Positions 50,717 through 59,661 are shown, numbered from the stretch's first letter. The stretch: DNA of 64,000 bases from Bradyrhizobium sp. CSA112 (GCF_029051645.1 NZ_JAACFS010000037.1:1-64000); one strand, 5' to 3'. Translations and numbers: made by a program. The notes: generated by a model from the letters alone, not told the origin.

Positions 50717-52066
50717 TTATCGTTTGATTTGACGGGCGAGCACGCGGTCGACCATCTCTCCGGCCGTTCCGAGATAGTTGGACGGTTCGCACAAAGCGGC
50801 GAGCCGATTGTGCGGCAAGGCGGATGCGATCGCCGGCCGCCTCAGCAACGCATCGAGGAGTGCGTCACCGCGATCGAACGCATCGCGGCAGGCGGCGTAG
50901 ACCTCGTCATGCGCAAGCTGACGGCCAAGCGCGGGCGCCAGCCCCATCATGACAGCTTCGGCGACGATCAGGCCGCGCGTGGAATCGAGGTTTCGCTTCA
51001 TCGCAGCCTGATCGACGGTCAGGCCCGAAAGCATGAATTGCGCCTGTGCCAGCGACCCGGCCGTAAGAAGACAGACCTGGGGCAATGCCAGCCATTCGCA
51101 GTGCCAAGGCCCGGTGGCGCGCTCGAGATCCTGCACCATGGCATCTAACATCAGCGAGGCGGCGTCGCGGGACATTTTCGCGTTCGCCAGCAGAATTTCC
51201 GACGAGATCGGATTGCGCTTCTGCGGCATGGTCGAGGACGCCCCGCGATGCGAGGCGAAAGGTTCGAACACCTCGCCGATCTCGGTCGCCATCAGGATCA
51301 TGATGTCGTAGCCGATCTTGCCGAGTGCGCCGCAGATTACCGCCAGCGTCTGCGCCAGTTCGACCAATCCGTCGCGGGCGACGTGCCAGGTGATGTCAGG
51401 CTCAGTGAGACCGAGGGCGCGAGCGTAGGCGGCGCGCACATCCAGTCCGCGCGCGCCGAGCGAAGCCAGCGTTCCCGCCGCGCCGCCGAGCTGCGCCTGA
51501 AGGGCGCGCGGCTTGGCTTGTTCGAGCCGAGCGGCCGAGCGCTGCAGCGCCGAGAGCCAGATCGCTGCCTTGTGCCCGAACGTAATCGGCAGGGCCTGCT
51601 GAAGATGGGTTCGTCCCGCCATCGGCGTATCGTGGTGGAGGCGGGCGAGACCCGCGAGCGTGGCCATGACCTCAGCGAGCTGGGTTTCGATCAGCGCAAC
51701 CGCTTCGCGCAGTTGCAGCACGGTCGCCGTGTCCATGATGTCCTGGGTGGTCGCCCCCCAATGCACGTAGCGGCCGGCTTCGCCCAGGTGCTGCGAGAGC
51801 TGGCGTACCAGGCCGACGATGGGATAGCCGACATTCTCGGTGTCGCGTTTCAACTGCTCGCTGTCGAGCGCGATCATCGGGGCCAGGCGCGCGATCGCCT
51901 CGGCTGCCTCGCGTGGGATCACGCCGGCTTCGCCCTGGGCGGTGGCAAGCGCCACTTCCGCCTGCACATAGGCCCGCAGCTGGGCATCGTCGGAAAACAC
52001 CGCCCGCATGGCCGGCGTCGAGAACACGTCGCGATAGAGGGAGCTGTCGAAGATGATGCTGGCCAC
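50717..52066 (-). CDS. Fumarase/aspartase-superfamily lyase, PcaB-like
   Basis: A 449-residue homotetrameric lyase of the 3-carboxy-cis,cis-muconate cycloisomerase/adenylosuccinate lyase class. Conserved regions are VHWGATTQDIMDTA (C1), THLQQALPITFGHK (C2), and the signature loop SSTMPQKRNPISSE (C3, with the catalytic Ser in the flexible loop). The resemblance is to PcaB rather than PurB, but no protocatechuate genes are near and the substrate is not certain. It is divergent from a GntR regulator, with a palindromic operator between, and was probably the first gene of an operon that carried the now-broken Bug protein. Confidence 0.86.
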   Translation of the reverse strand: MASIIFDSSLYRDVFSTPAMRAVFSDDAQLRAYVQAEVALATAQGEAGVIPREAAEAIARLAPMIALDSEQLKRDTENVGYPIVGLVRQLSQHLGEAGRYVHWGATTQDIMDTATVLQLREAVALIETQLAEVMATLAGLARLHHDTPMAGRTHLQQALPITFGHKAAIWLSALQRSAARLEQAKPRALQAQLGGAAGTLASLGARGLDVRAAYARALGLTEPDITWHVARDGLVELAQTLAVICGALGKIGYDIMILMATEIGEVFEPFASHRGASSTMPQKRNPISSEILLANAKMSRDAASLMLDAMVQDLERATGPWHCEWLALPQVCLLTAGSLAQAQFMLSGLTVDQAAMKRNLDSTRGLIVAEAVMMGLAPALGRQLAHDEVYAACRDAFDRGDALLDALLRRPAIASALPHNRLAALCEPSNYLGTAGEMVDRVLARQIKR

Positions 52067-52088
52067 GGGCTTGCTTTACTCCCGGTTA

Positions 52089-52125
52089 ATATGTACGGCC
52101 ATATGATTGAGATGTACAAATTTGT
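52089..52125. promoter_or_regulatory. Paired palindromes in the lyase/GntR intergenic region
   Basis: ATATG-TACGGC-CATAT at 52089-52104 and ACAAATTTGT at 52116-52125, with ATGTAC occurring twice at about 23-bp spacing. They lie about 25-60 bp upstream of the lyase start and 65-100 bp upstream of the GntR start, where a HutC-type regulator would bind. Confidence 0.5.
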
Positions 52126-52190
52126 CAAACGCTGGACGCGGTTCCACCGAAGCCGTGTTATGGCGCCCGGACCGCGAGAACCGTTTCGAT

Positions 52191-52973
52191 ATGCCAATCT
52201 ACGAGGTTATCGCCCGCGATTTGCTGGAGGCGATCCAGCGGGGCCAGTACCCCGTCGGCGGCCTGATACCGACCGAACTGGAGCTTGCCGCGCGCTACGA
52301 CGTGAGCCGGCAGACCGTGCGTGCGGCGATGCGCCGGCTCACCGAGCTTGGGGCGGTTTCGCGCCGGAAGGGCTCCGGCACGCGGGTTGAGACGCGCGAA
52401 CGTCCGCAAGAGAGTTTTCAGCAGACGCTCGGCTCATTGAGCGATCTCGTAGCGCTCGCCGCGGCGACTGATCGCGACATCAGAAGCATCGACACCGTCG
52501 TGATGGATCGCAAGGCGGCGCGGCGCTTTGGCTGTCAGCCGGGTTCGCGCTGGCTGCGGATCGCCTATGTCCGTGCATCGACAAAGCCGAAGAGCCCGCC
52601 ATTGGCCTGGGTCGATTGCTATTTCCAAGAGAGCTATGCGGATGCCGTCAGCGACATCAGGAAAGATCGCCGCCTGGTCTGCGACATGATTGCCGACAGT
52701 TACGGCGTGATCGCTTCCGAAGTACATCAAACGGTTGCGGCGACCGTCGTTCCGAACGAGTTTGCCAGGGCGCTGGGTGCAGAAGCCGGATCGCCCGCGC
52801 TCGAAGTCATCCGCCGATATCTGGACTCGCACGGCCGGCTGTTCGAAATATCGGAAAGCATCCATCCCGCCGGCCGATATGTCGTAACGTCGGTACTGAA
52901 GCGCGTCGGCAATCCGGGCGTGGCAGGCGGCCGCGCGACGCGATCTTCCGGCAAGACGAGACCGCGCGCCTGA
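52191..52973 (+). CDS. GntR/HutC family transcriptional regulator
   Basis: A 260-residue repressor or activator. The winged helix (IARDLLEAIQRGQYPVGGLI, then LAARYDVSRQTVRAAMRRL) occupies the first 75 residues. The UTRA ligand-binding domain follows, with SRWLRIAYVRAS, AWVDCYFQESYADA, and the terminal IRRYLDSHGRLFEISESIHP. ATG 52191 is preferred since the earlier frame lies in the operator region. It is transcribed divergently from the lyase and is the probable controller of it. The effector is unknown. Confidence 0.9.
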   Translation: MPIYEVIARDLLEAIQRGQYPVGGLIPTELELAARYDVSRQTVRAAMRRLTELGAVSRRKGSGTRVETRERPQESFQQTLGSLSDLVALAAATDRDIRSIDTVVMDRKAARRFGCQPGSRWLRIAYVRASTKPKSPPLAWVDCYFQESYADAVSDIRKDRRLVCDMIADSYGVIASEVHQTVAATVVPNEFARALGAEAGSPALEVIRRYLDSHGRLFEISESIHPAGRYVVTSVLKRVGNPGVAGGRATRSSGKTRPRA

Positions 52974-53030
52974 GGCAGGCGAAATAATTTGGAAAACGGG
53001 AACGATGGTCAGAACGCCAATTCTGCCGGC

Positions 53031-53480
53031 CTATCTCTCATACGAGCCGACGAGGATAGCTTCTGCGATCGCGTGCTGGCGCGCCTCTCGCTCAATATCA
53101 CGGCAGGACGCACCGGCTTTTGCCGGAAGGTGGTCCGTCGAGAGGGCGAGCAACCGGAAATGATAATGATGAGGTCCATGGCCCTGAGGTGGGCACGGGC
53201 CGCCATAGCCCACTTTCCGAAAATCGTTGACCGCCTGCTTCATTTTCATGTTCTGCGCGGCGCCGTCCGCAAGCTCCGTTAGCACTGGCGGAAGATCGTA
53301 AACCGCCCAATGATGCCATGTGCCTGCGGGCGCATCGGGATCGTCGCACAGCAGGACGAAGCTTTGCGTTCCGGCTGGCGCGCCGGACCATTGCAAAGGC
53401 GGCGACAGGTTTTCTCCATCGCAGGTGAAGCGTCGAGGGATGGCCGCTTTGTCAGCAAAGGCGTTTGAAACGAGCTTCAT
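53031..53480 (-). CDS. YbhB/YbcL (PEBP, Raf kinase inhibitor-like) protein
   Basis: About 149 residues. From ATG 53480 (GGAGAG ribosome site) it reads MKLVSNAFADKAAIPRRFTC, with the PEBP pocket FVLLCDDPDAPAGTWHHWAVYD and GYGGPCPPQGHGPHHYHFRL. Bacterial PEBPs bind phosphorylated ligands or phospholipids; no kinase partner is known. The first 35 residues of the longer frame are not conserved. It stands alone on the minus strand. Confidence 0.93.
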   Translation of the reverse strand: MKLVSNAFADKAAIPRRFTCDGENLSPPLQWSGAPAGTQSFVLLCDDPDAPAGTWHHWAVYDLPPVLTELADGAAQNMKMKQAVNDFRKVGYGGPCPPQGHGPHHYHFRLLALSTDHLPAKAGASCRDIEREARQHAIAEAILVGSYER

Positions 53481-53684
53481 GGCTCTCTCCATCAAGGCTG
53501 CAGGAGACATCGGCTCGGGCTTGGCGAGCTCTCCCAGATGCAAAATCCAATAACGCTGACTAGATCCGGGAAGTTCATCGCACATTGACCAAAATCAGGC
53601 CCGCAAACAAAACGGGCGTTGCGCAGTTAAGTCAGAGTGGCGCCCGAGATCTGTAGAAAACCCGCTGCGGCAGAGTAGCTTGCG

Positions 53685-54692
53685 ATGCGACCGATCTTCC
53701 ATCCGAGCCTCGTCAACGGTCGCTACGGCGACCCGACGATTTATGTGGAGACGCTGTTCGAAAAGCACAGCCTGCTGTTCGATGTCGGAGAAATCGCTTC
53801 GCTGTCAGCGCGAAAGATACGACGTGTCGACCAAATCTTCGTCTCGCATGCGCATATCGACCATTTCGTTGGCTTCGACCATCTGCTCCGTTTGCTGGTC
53901 GGGCGCGAGAAAACGGTGCAGCTCTACGGTCCACCCGGCTTCGCGGAGCGCGTCTTTCACAAGCTTCAGGCCTATCGATGGAATCTGATCGAAGCCTATC
54001 CTTGCGATCTTGTTTTCGTTGTGAGCGAATTTGAAACGCCGAGTTCCATGTCCACCACGCGGTTCCGCCTCAAGAAGGCGTTTGCCGCGGAGCCATCAGT
54101 CTCGCACAAAAGCCTTGCCGGCGTGCTCTGCGACGAACCGACCCATCGCGTATCGGCCGCGATCCTTGAACACGGCACGCCCTGCCTTGCCTTTGCCCTG
54201 CAGGAAGCAGCGCATGTGAACATCTGGAAGAACCGATTGTCGGAGCGCGGACTTCCCGTTGGTCCGTGGTTGCGCTCCCTCAAGAAAGCCGTTGTCGAGC
54301 GTCGCGCGGACGATCATTTGGTCCATATCGACGGACCGGCGACATCGGATGATCGTGTTGTACCACTTGGCAGCTTGCGTGATCTCTTGACGGTCGCTGC
54401 CGGTCAGAAAATTGCCTATGTTACCGATGTCGCCGATACGCCGGCTAATCGTGCCGCCATCGTGGCGCTCGTTCGGAACGCCGACATCCTGTTCATTGAG
54501 GCCGCATTTGCCGGAGCGGACGCCGGATTGGCGAGGGACCGGGGCCACCTTACAACCACGGCTGCCGGGGAAATTGCGCGGGAGGCCAATGTGCGCCGCG
54601 TCGAGCCGTTTCACTTTTCTCCGCGTTATTCGGGAGAGGAGGAGCGGATGCTGGCCGAGGTGATGGCGGCATTCGCTGGACCTCACGCCTGA
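53685..54692 (+). CDS. RNase Z-like metallo-beta-lactamase-fold hydrolase
   Basis: A 335-residue MBL-fold protein of the RNase Z/arylsulphatase-like group. The metal motif is SHAHIDHFVGFDHLLR, followed by the second site VTDVADTPANR and the histidine pair in RDRGHLTT and VEPFHFSPRYS. Full zinc-binding residues are present, so it should be catalytically active. The substrate could be tRNA precursors or a phosphodiester. It lies 23 bp upstream of a CapA-family gene and is probably co-transcribed. Confidence 0.84.
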   Translation: MRPIFHPSLVNGRYGDPTIYVETLFEKHSLLFDVGEIASLSARKIRRVDQIFVSHAHIDHFVGFDHLLRLLVGREKTVQLYGPPGFAERVFHKLQAYRWNLIEAYPCDLVFVVSEFETPSSMSTTRFRLKKAFAAEPSVSHKSLAGVLCDEPTHRVSAAILEHGTPCLAFALQEAAHVNIWKNRLSERGLPVGPWLRSLKKAVVERRADDHLVHIDGPATSDDRVVPLGSLRDLLTVAAGQKIAYVTDVADTPANRAAIVALVRNADILFIEAAFAGADAGLARDRGHLTTTAAGEIAREANVRRVEPFHFSPRYSGEEERMLAEVMAAFAGPHA

Positions 54693-54715
54693 CGCGGACG
54701 CTGGAGCAGCATTTC

Positions 54716-55861
54716 ATGCCCGAGGAAAGACATTTGCCGGCTGCGCACAGGAAGTCGGTGCGGCTCTTTCTATGCGGCGATGTCATGTGCGGCCGCGGCA
54801 TCGACCAGGTGTTGGCGCATCCCTGCAGCCCCGAGATTTACGAACATTACGTGCGATCGGCGGAGAGCTACGTGCAGCTCGCCGAGCAGGCAAACGGACC
54901 CATTCCACGGAGTAGCGGGCCGTCCTACGTTTGGGGTGCTGCATTGGACCAATTGGAGCGCATGCAGCCTGACGCGCGGATCATCAATCTCGAAACGGCT
55001 GTCACCCGCAGCAACGACCGTGCGAGCAAAGGCATCAACTACCGCATGAGCCCCGAGAATGCAGAATGTCTCGCGGCCGCCAAGATCGACTGCTGTGTAT
55101 TGGCCAACAACCATATGCTCGACTGGGGCCGCGCCGGCCTGCTTGAGACGCTGACGACCCTGCAGAAACTCAACGTCAAAGCGACGGGAGCAGGACGCAA
55201 CGATCGCGAAGCGCGCGCACCTACAGTGCTTAACCTTGCCAAAGCGCGGCTCCTGATCTTTTCATTCGGATCGACATCGAGCGGCGTCCCGCTCGAGTGG
55301 GCTGCGACGTCAGACGCTCCAGGCATCAACCTGCTGCCTGACCTGTGCGGGGCGAGCGCGTTGGAGGTCGCTGACCAGGTAATGGCGCAGAGGAGGCCGG
55401 GCGATCTCGTCGTCGTTTCGATCCATTGGGGATCCAATTGGGGATATCACATTCCGGATCAGCAGGCGATTTTGGCCCGGGCCCTCATCGACAAGGCAGG
55501 CGTATCGATCGTTCACGGGCATTCTTCGCATCATCCGAGAGCGATCGAAATCTATCGGGATCGTCTCATTCTCTATGGCTGCGGCGATTTTCTGAACGAC
55601 TATGAAGGGATTCCTGGTGACGAGCGTTACCGTGACGACCTCGCGCTGATGTATTTCGCCGATCTGGATCCGGCGAGCGGATGCCTCGATGCGCTCAAAC
55701 TGGTTCCTCTGCAGATCAAGAACTTTCGTCTCTCCATTCCACCGTGGCGGGACATTGAATGGATCCAGCAGAGACTCGATCGGGAAAGTCAGAAGTTCAG
55801 GACAAGGGTCATCCTTGATGCCGAACGGCAGCTCACGGTGTCGACCTTGGAGCAGCGTTAG
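54716..55861 (+). CDS. CapA family protein (poly-gamma-glutamate capsule type)
   Basis: A 381-residue metallophosphatase-fold protein. The N-terminus LFLCGDVMCGRGID carries the CapA metal motif. Later motifs are INLETAVTRSNDRASKG, DCCVLANNHMLDWGRAG, DLVVVSIHWGSNWGYH and VSIVHGHSSHHPRAIEIY, ending with LILYGCGDFLNDYEG. In CapA systems this protein is one of several in polyglutamate synthesis, but no capB/C genes are nearby, so a different phosphatase role is equally possible. It pairs with the MBL gene and ends in a strong hairpin. Confidence 0.88.
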   Translation: MPEERHLPAAHRKSVRLFLCGDVMCGRGIDQVLAHPCSPEIYEHYVRSAESYVQLAEQANGPIPRSSGPSYVWGAALDQLERMQPDARIINLETAVTRSNDRASKGINYRMSPENAECLAAAKIDCCVLANNHMLDWGRAGLLETLTTLQKLNVKATGAGRNDREARAPTVLNLAKARLLIFSFGSTSSGVPLEWAATSDAPGINLLPDLCGASALEVADQVMAQRRPGDLVVVSIHWGSNWGYHIPDQQAILARALIDKAGVSIVHGHSSHHPRAIEIYRDRLILYGCGDFLNDYEGIPGDERYRDDLALMYFADLDPASGCLDALKLVPLQIKNFRLSIPPWRDIEWIQQRLDRESQKFRTRVILDAERQLTVSTLEQR

Positions 55862-55867
55862 AACGCA

Positions 55868-55901
55868 AATGGCGAGCAGGGGGGCATCCCTGCTCGCCAT
55901 T
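55868..55901 (+). terminator. Hairpin downstream of the CapA-family gene
   Basis: 14-bp perfect stem AATGGCGAGCAGGG / CCCTGCTCGCCATT with a six-base loop, 6 bp past the stop. It lacks a long U-tract and could work on both strands between convergent genes (the minus gene at 55944 ends here too). Confidence 0.6.
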
Positions 55902-55943
55902 ACTGCGGTTCCCTGGAGGTTGATCGGAACGAAATCTACGCCG

Positions 55944-56201
55944 TTACGGGGTGCGGTCCGCGGTAACCAGGCGGGCTTCCCGGACCATCGACTTGGAGCC
56001 GGCGGCGCGAAGGCAGGAAGCCTCGAAATTTGGCCAGGCCTGCTGCGAGCAATCCTTGCCGACGGTGCGGATATCCAGGCGGTCACCCTTGGCAAGCACC
56101 TGCGGTACGCTGGCTTCGACCTGGGGGGCAAAGCCGGGCAATACAGTCAGCGCGGCAGCAATGAGCGCGGCAGCAGCGACTGCGGAAAAAGCTTTGATCA
56201 T
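55944..56201 (-). CDS. Small secreted protein of unknown function
   Basis: An 85-residue protein. The signal peptide MIKAFSAVAAAALIAAALTV precedes a mature part with two Cys (DCSQQAWPNFEASCLR). It ends VREARLVTADRTP. Similar short secreted proteins with the QxWPxFxxxC pattern occur in Bradyrhizobium. No function known. Convergent with capA. Confidence 0.78.
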   Translation of the reverse strand: MIKAFSAVAAAALIAAALTVLPGFAPQVEASVPQVLAKGDRLDIRTVGKDCSQQAWPNFEASCLRAAGSKSMVREARLVTADRTP

Positions 56202-56473
56202 GACGGTCCCCTGTCATGGGCCTTCGCGGCCCGTCGTCTCGTTGGGTGGACTTGTAGCCAGCGCAAGTTTCCGGCCGTCTTCACCGGCCCCGAAAATGGT
56301 TTCGTCGCGGCCGAGTTTTGTTTCGTCGTCCATTGGCGGATGAAACATACCGTCCCGCCCAGGGAGACGCCCGGGCCCAAGACTGCTTCATTGGCCGATC
56401 CGAAATAAAAAGCCGCACCAGGGAGGAACCGGGCCCGGCTTGCCGGACCGCCCGGGGCGGGGTAGGAGGGACT

Positions 56474-56971
56474 ATGTCCCGTATCGCGCTTTATCCCGGT
56501 TCATTCGACCCCGTCACCAACGGCCATCTGGACGTGGTCAGGCACGCCGTCACCCTGTGCGACCGCCTGATCGTCGCCGTGGCGGTCAATTCCAGCAAAA
56601 AGCCGCTGTTCTCGACCGAAGAACGCTTGGCCATGCTGCAGGAAGTATGCGGACCCATCGCCCAGAAGGCAGGCTGTGCCTTTGAGTGCGGGACTTATGA
56701 CAACCTGACTGTCACGGCGGCCCAGAAGGCGGGCGCGACCATCATGATTCGCGGCCTGCGTGACGGCACCGACCTTGACTACGAGATGCAGCTCGCCGGC
56801 ATGAACGAGGCCATGGCGCCCGAAGTGCACACGGTATTCGTTCCGGCCTCGCCGGCGGTCCGCCCGATCACCGCCACACTGGTGCGCCAAATCGCTCAGA
56901 TGGGTGGGGATTTCTCAGCTTTCGTGCCGTCATCGGTCGCAGCCCAGCTCAAGGCCAAATTCGCCAGCTAG
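56474..56971 (+). CDS. coaD: Phosphopantetheine adenylyltransferase
   Basis: Penultimate enzyme of coenzyme A synthesis, transferring AMP to 4'-phosphopantetheine. 165 residues. The nucleotidyltransferase motif is YPGSFDPVTNGHLDVVRHA, followed by RGLRDGTDLDYEMQLAGMN (substrate site) and FVPASPAVRPITATLVRQIA. The longer upstream frame is not conserved; ATG 56474 has an AGGAGG ribosome site. A cyclophilin gene follows after about 45 bp. Confidence 0.97.
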   Translation: MSRIALYPGSFDPVTNGHLDVVRHAVTLCDRLIVAVAVNSSKKPLFSTEERLAMLQEVCGPIAQKAGCAFECGTYDNLTVTAAQKAGATIMIRGLRDGTDLDYEMQLAGMNEAMAPEVHTVFVPASPAVRPITATLVRQIAQMGGDFSAFVPSSVAAQLKAKFAS

Positions 56972-57018
56972 CCGCCCCGTCGGCGCTTTTCTACCCGACC
57001 TCTTGATCCGGAGTTTTC

Positions 57019-57561
57019 ATGATCCGCATTCTCGCACTCGTCGCCGCGCTCGTCTGTGCGGTCCCCGCCATTGCGCAGCCGTTGCCCGCCAATCTCGACA
57101 AGGCGAATGCGATCGTGATCGACACCACCAAGGGCCGCATCGTGATCAAGCTGCGGAACGACCTCGCGCCCCAGCATGCCGAGCGCATCAAGCTCTTGGC
57201 GCGCGAGGGCTACTACAACAACGTGCCGTTCCATCGCGTGATCGAGGGATTCATGGCGCAGACCGGCGACGGCAAGAATTTCAATGGCACCGGCGGTTCG
57301 AAACATCCGAACCTGCCGGCCGAATTCTCCAACGTGCCGTACAAGCGCGGCATCGTCGGCATGGCTCGAACGAGCGATCCCAACTCGGCCAATTCGCAGT
57401 TCTTCATCATGTTCGCCGAAGGCGCGTCGCTGAACGGGAAATACACCGTGATCGGCGAAGTGGTGTCGGGCATGGACGTGGTCGACAAGATCAAGCGCGG
57501 CGAACCGGTCGTCGATCCCGACAAGATGGTGAAGGTGCAGGTCGCATCCGACATCAAGTGA
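57019..57561 (+). CDS. Peptidyl-prolyl cis-trans isomerase, exported (cyclophilin A type)
   Basis: A 180-residue cyclophilin with a signal peptide (LALVAALVCAVPAIA). Core motifs are YYNNVPFHRVIEGFMAQTGD, GIVGMARTSDPNSANSQFFI and GKYTVIGEVVSGMDVVDKIK. Active-site Arg (FHR) and Phe/Gln residues are present, so it is likely active in the periplasm on prolyl bonds of exported proteins. It heads a small cluster with an unknown secreted protein and a cytoplasmic cyclophilin. Confidence 0.94.
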   Translation: MIRILALVAALVCAVPAIAQPLPANLDKANAIVIDTTKGRIVIKLRNDLAPQHAERIKLLAREGYYNNVPFHRVIEGFMAQTGDGKNFNGTGGSKHPNLPAEFSNVPYKRGIVGMARTSDPNSANSQFFIMFAEGASLNGKYTVIGEVVSGMDVVDKIKRGEPVVDPDKMVKVQVASDIK

Positions 57562-57565
57562 GGCC

Positions 57566-58006
57566 ATGATTTCGGCGCGCCGCAAGCCATACGTCTGGTT
57601 TGCCGCCACTCTCGTGTGGCTTGCGTCGGCGGCGCACGCATCGGCGCAACCGCAGCAACTCGACACCATCAAGGATGTCTTCGCTAAACTGTATTCCTGC
57701 TGGCAGCCGCCGCCCGCCTCGCGCGCCAACCCGATGGACATCACAGTCGTCGTCAGTTTCAACCGTGAGGGCGCCATTCTCGGTCAACCGAGGATTACCT
57801 ATGAATCCGCAAACGCCGGCGATAACGACAGGATCGCGTACCGAATTGCCGTAATGGAGACATTGCAACGCTGTGCGCCGTTGCCATTTACCGAGGGACT
57901 GGGCGGTGCGGTTGCCGGCCGGCCTTTCGCTGTCACTTTCAGAACGCGCAAACGTCCACCCAAACCTGAAGAGAAAAGAGCATGGCTGATACAGAAAATA
58001 CTTTGA
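57566..58006 (+). CDS. Secreted TonB-C-like small protein
   Basis: A 146-residue protein. Signal sequence WFAATLVWLASAAHASA, then KLYSCWQPPP and FNREGAILGQPRITYESANA, with a C-terminal CAPLPFTEGLGGAVAGRPFAVTF. The fold resembles TonB C-terminal domains found in short rhizobial secreted proteins. Its ATG lies in the GTGAGG site after the previous stop. It overlaps the next cyclophilin gene by 25 bp. Function unknown; it lies between two cyclophilins, so a link to folding is suggestive only. Confidence 0.75.
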   Translation: MISARRKPYVWFAATLVWLASAAHASAQPQQLDTIKDVFAKLYSCWQPPPASRANPMDITVVVSFNREGAILGQPRITYESANAGDNDRIAYRIAVMETLQRCAPLPFTEGLGGAVAGRPFAVTFRTRKRPPKPEEKRAWLIQKIL

Positions 58007-58446
58007 TCCTTGAAACCACCCAGGGCCCCGTCACCATCGAGATGCGCCCCGACCTGGCGCCAGGCCATGTCGCCCGCATCAAGGAACTGGTCCGCGACGG
58101 ATTTTACGACGGCATCGTGTTCCATCGCGTGATTGAGGGTTTCATGGCGCAGACCGGCTGCCCGCACGGCACCGGCACCGGCGGCTCCGGCAAGAAGCTG
58201 AAGGCCGAGTTCAACAAGGAACCGCATGTGCGCGGCACCACCTCGATGGCCCGCGCCGCGAGCCCGGATTCCGGCGACAGCCAGTTCTTCATCTGCTTCG
58301 ACGATGCTTCCTTCCTCAACGGCCAGTACACGGTCTGGGGCAAGGTCACCTCGGGCATGGAGAATGTCGACAAGATCAAGCGTGGCGAGCCGGTGCAGAA
58401 CCCGGACAAGATCGTCAAGGCGCGGATGGCGCTGGACGCGGCGTAA
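57982..58446 (+). CDS. Peptidyl-prolyl cis-trans isomerase, cytoplasmic (cyclophilin B type)
   Basis: A 154-residue cyclophilin without a signal peptide. Motifs: FYDGIVFHRVIEGFMAQTGC, GTTSMARAASPDSGDSQFFI and GQYTVWGKVTSGMENVDKIK. It is a paralogue of the exported cyclophilin at 57019, and the pair represents a periplasmic/cytoplasmic duplication flanking the TonB-C-like gene, with overlapping frames suggesting a single mRNA. Confidence 0.95.
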   Translation: MADTENTLILETTQGPVTIEMRPDLAPGHVARIKELVRDGFYDGIVFHRVIEGFMAQTGCPHGTGTGGSGKKLKAEFNKEPHVRGTTSMARAASPDSGDSQFFICFDDASFLNGQYTVWGKVTSGMENVDKIKRGEPVQNPDKIVKARMALDAA

Positions 58447-58453
58447 ATTCAAC

Positions 58454-58536
58454 CCGTCATTCCGGAGGCCGCGCAACGCGCGGCAATCCGGAATCTCGAG
58501 ATTCCGGGTTCACGCTTCGCGTGCCCCGGAATGACG
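58454..58536. repeat. Dispersed intergenic repeat CGTCATTCCGGAGGCCGCGC type
   Basis: Starts CGTCATTCCGGAGGCCGCGC and ends GCCCCGGAATGACG, so the termini are complementary. It also contains an internal GGAATCTCGAGATTCC palindrome. It fills the gap between the cyclophilin and queA. Confidence 0.75.
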
Positions 58537-58558
58537 CCAAGTGAGGCGTACCGGCGCC

Positions 58559-59635
58559 ATGCGCACCGATCTCTTCGACTTCGAACTGCCTGCCACGAGC
58601 ATCGCGCTCAGACCCGCAAGCCCGCGCGATTCCGCGCGGCTGCTGGTGGTGCAGCCCGACGGCGTGCTGCGCGACCGCTCCATTGCCGAGCTTCCGCAGT
58701 GGCTGGAGCCGGGCGATCAGCTCGTCGTCAACGACACCAAGGTGATCTCCGCCCAACTCAAGGGGCGTCGCATCGGCCGCGAGACCGAGCCGAAGATCGA
58801 GGCGACGTTGATCAAGCGGCTGGACGGGTCGCGCTGGCGCGCGCTGGTCAAGCCCGCCAAGAAGCTCGCGCCCGGCGACGTCGTTCGCTTCGGCAATGAG
58901 GGCAAGGTCTGCCTGCTCGGCCATCTCGACGCCGAGGTCGAGGCCAAGGGCGAAGAGGGCGAGATTACGCTGTCGTTTTCGTTTCATGGACCGGCGCTGG
59001 ATCAGGCCATCGCCGATCTCGGCACGCCGCCGCTGCCGCCCTATATCGCCTCCAAGCGCACGCCAGACGAGCGCGACGCCGCCGACTATCAGACCATGTT
59101 CGCGGCGAACGAGGGTGCCGTGGCGGCGCCGACGGCAGGACTGCATTTCACGCCTGACCTGGAAGCAGCGCTGCGCGGCCGCGGTGTCGAACTGCACCGG
59201 CTGACCTTGCATGTCGGGGCAGGGACGTTCCTGCCGGTCAAGGTGGGGGAGACCTCCGAGCACAAGATGCATGCCGAGTGGGGAGCGATATCGGCCGGTA
59301 CTGCGGACGCCTTGAACGCCGCGCGCGCCAATGGTGGCCGCATCGTTGCGGTCGGCACCACGTCGCTGCGGCTATTGGAGAGCGCTACGACCGAAGACGG
59401 CACGATTCAGCCGTTCGACGGCGAGACTTCGATCTTCATCACGCCGGGCTATCGCTTTCGCGCGGTCGATATTCTCATGACCAATTTCCACCTGCCGCGC
59501 TCGACGCTGTTCATGCTGGTGTCGGCCTTCTCGGGGCTGGAGACGATGAAGCGCGCCTATGCACACGCGATCGCCGGCGGTTACCGGTTCTATTCCTACG
59601 GCGATGCCTGCCTGCTGTTTCGCGCGCGGGATTGA
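58559..59635 (+). CDS. queA: S-adenosylmethionine:tRNA ribosyltransferase-isomerase
   Basis: Builds epoxyqueuosine at the tRNA wobble position by transferring ribose from SAM. 358 residues. Typical QueA blocks: FDFELPATSIALRPASPRDS, VNDTKVISAQLKGRR, PPLPPYIASKRTPDERD, FAANEGAVAAPTAGLHFT, and RTTFLPVKVG-like TFLPVKVGETSEHKMHAEW. ATG 58559 is chosen, as an upstream GTG lies at its ribosome site. Cyclophilin-queA order recurs in rhizobia. Confidence 0.96.
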   Translation: MRTDLFDFELPATSIALRPASPRDSARLLVVQPDGVLRDRSIAELPQWLEPGDQLVVNDTKVISAQLKGRRIGRETEPKIEATLIKRLDGSRWRALVKPAKKLAPGDVVRFGNEGKVCLLGHLDAEVEAKGEEGEITLSFSFHGPALDQAIADLGTPPLPPYIASKRTPDERDAADYQTMFAANEGAVAAPTAGLHFTPDLEAALRGRGVELHRLTLHVGAGTFLPVKVGETSEHKMHAEWGAISAGTADALNAARANGGRIVAVGTTSLRLLESATTEDGTIQPFDGETSIFITPGYRFRAVDILMTNFHLPRSTLFMLVSAFSGLETMKRAYAHAIAGGYRFYSYGDACLLFRARD

Positions 59636-59661
59636 GGCAAAGCAGGGCGTCCTCGCTCGAA

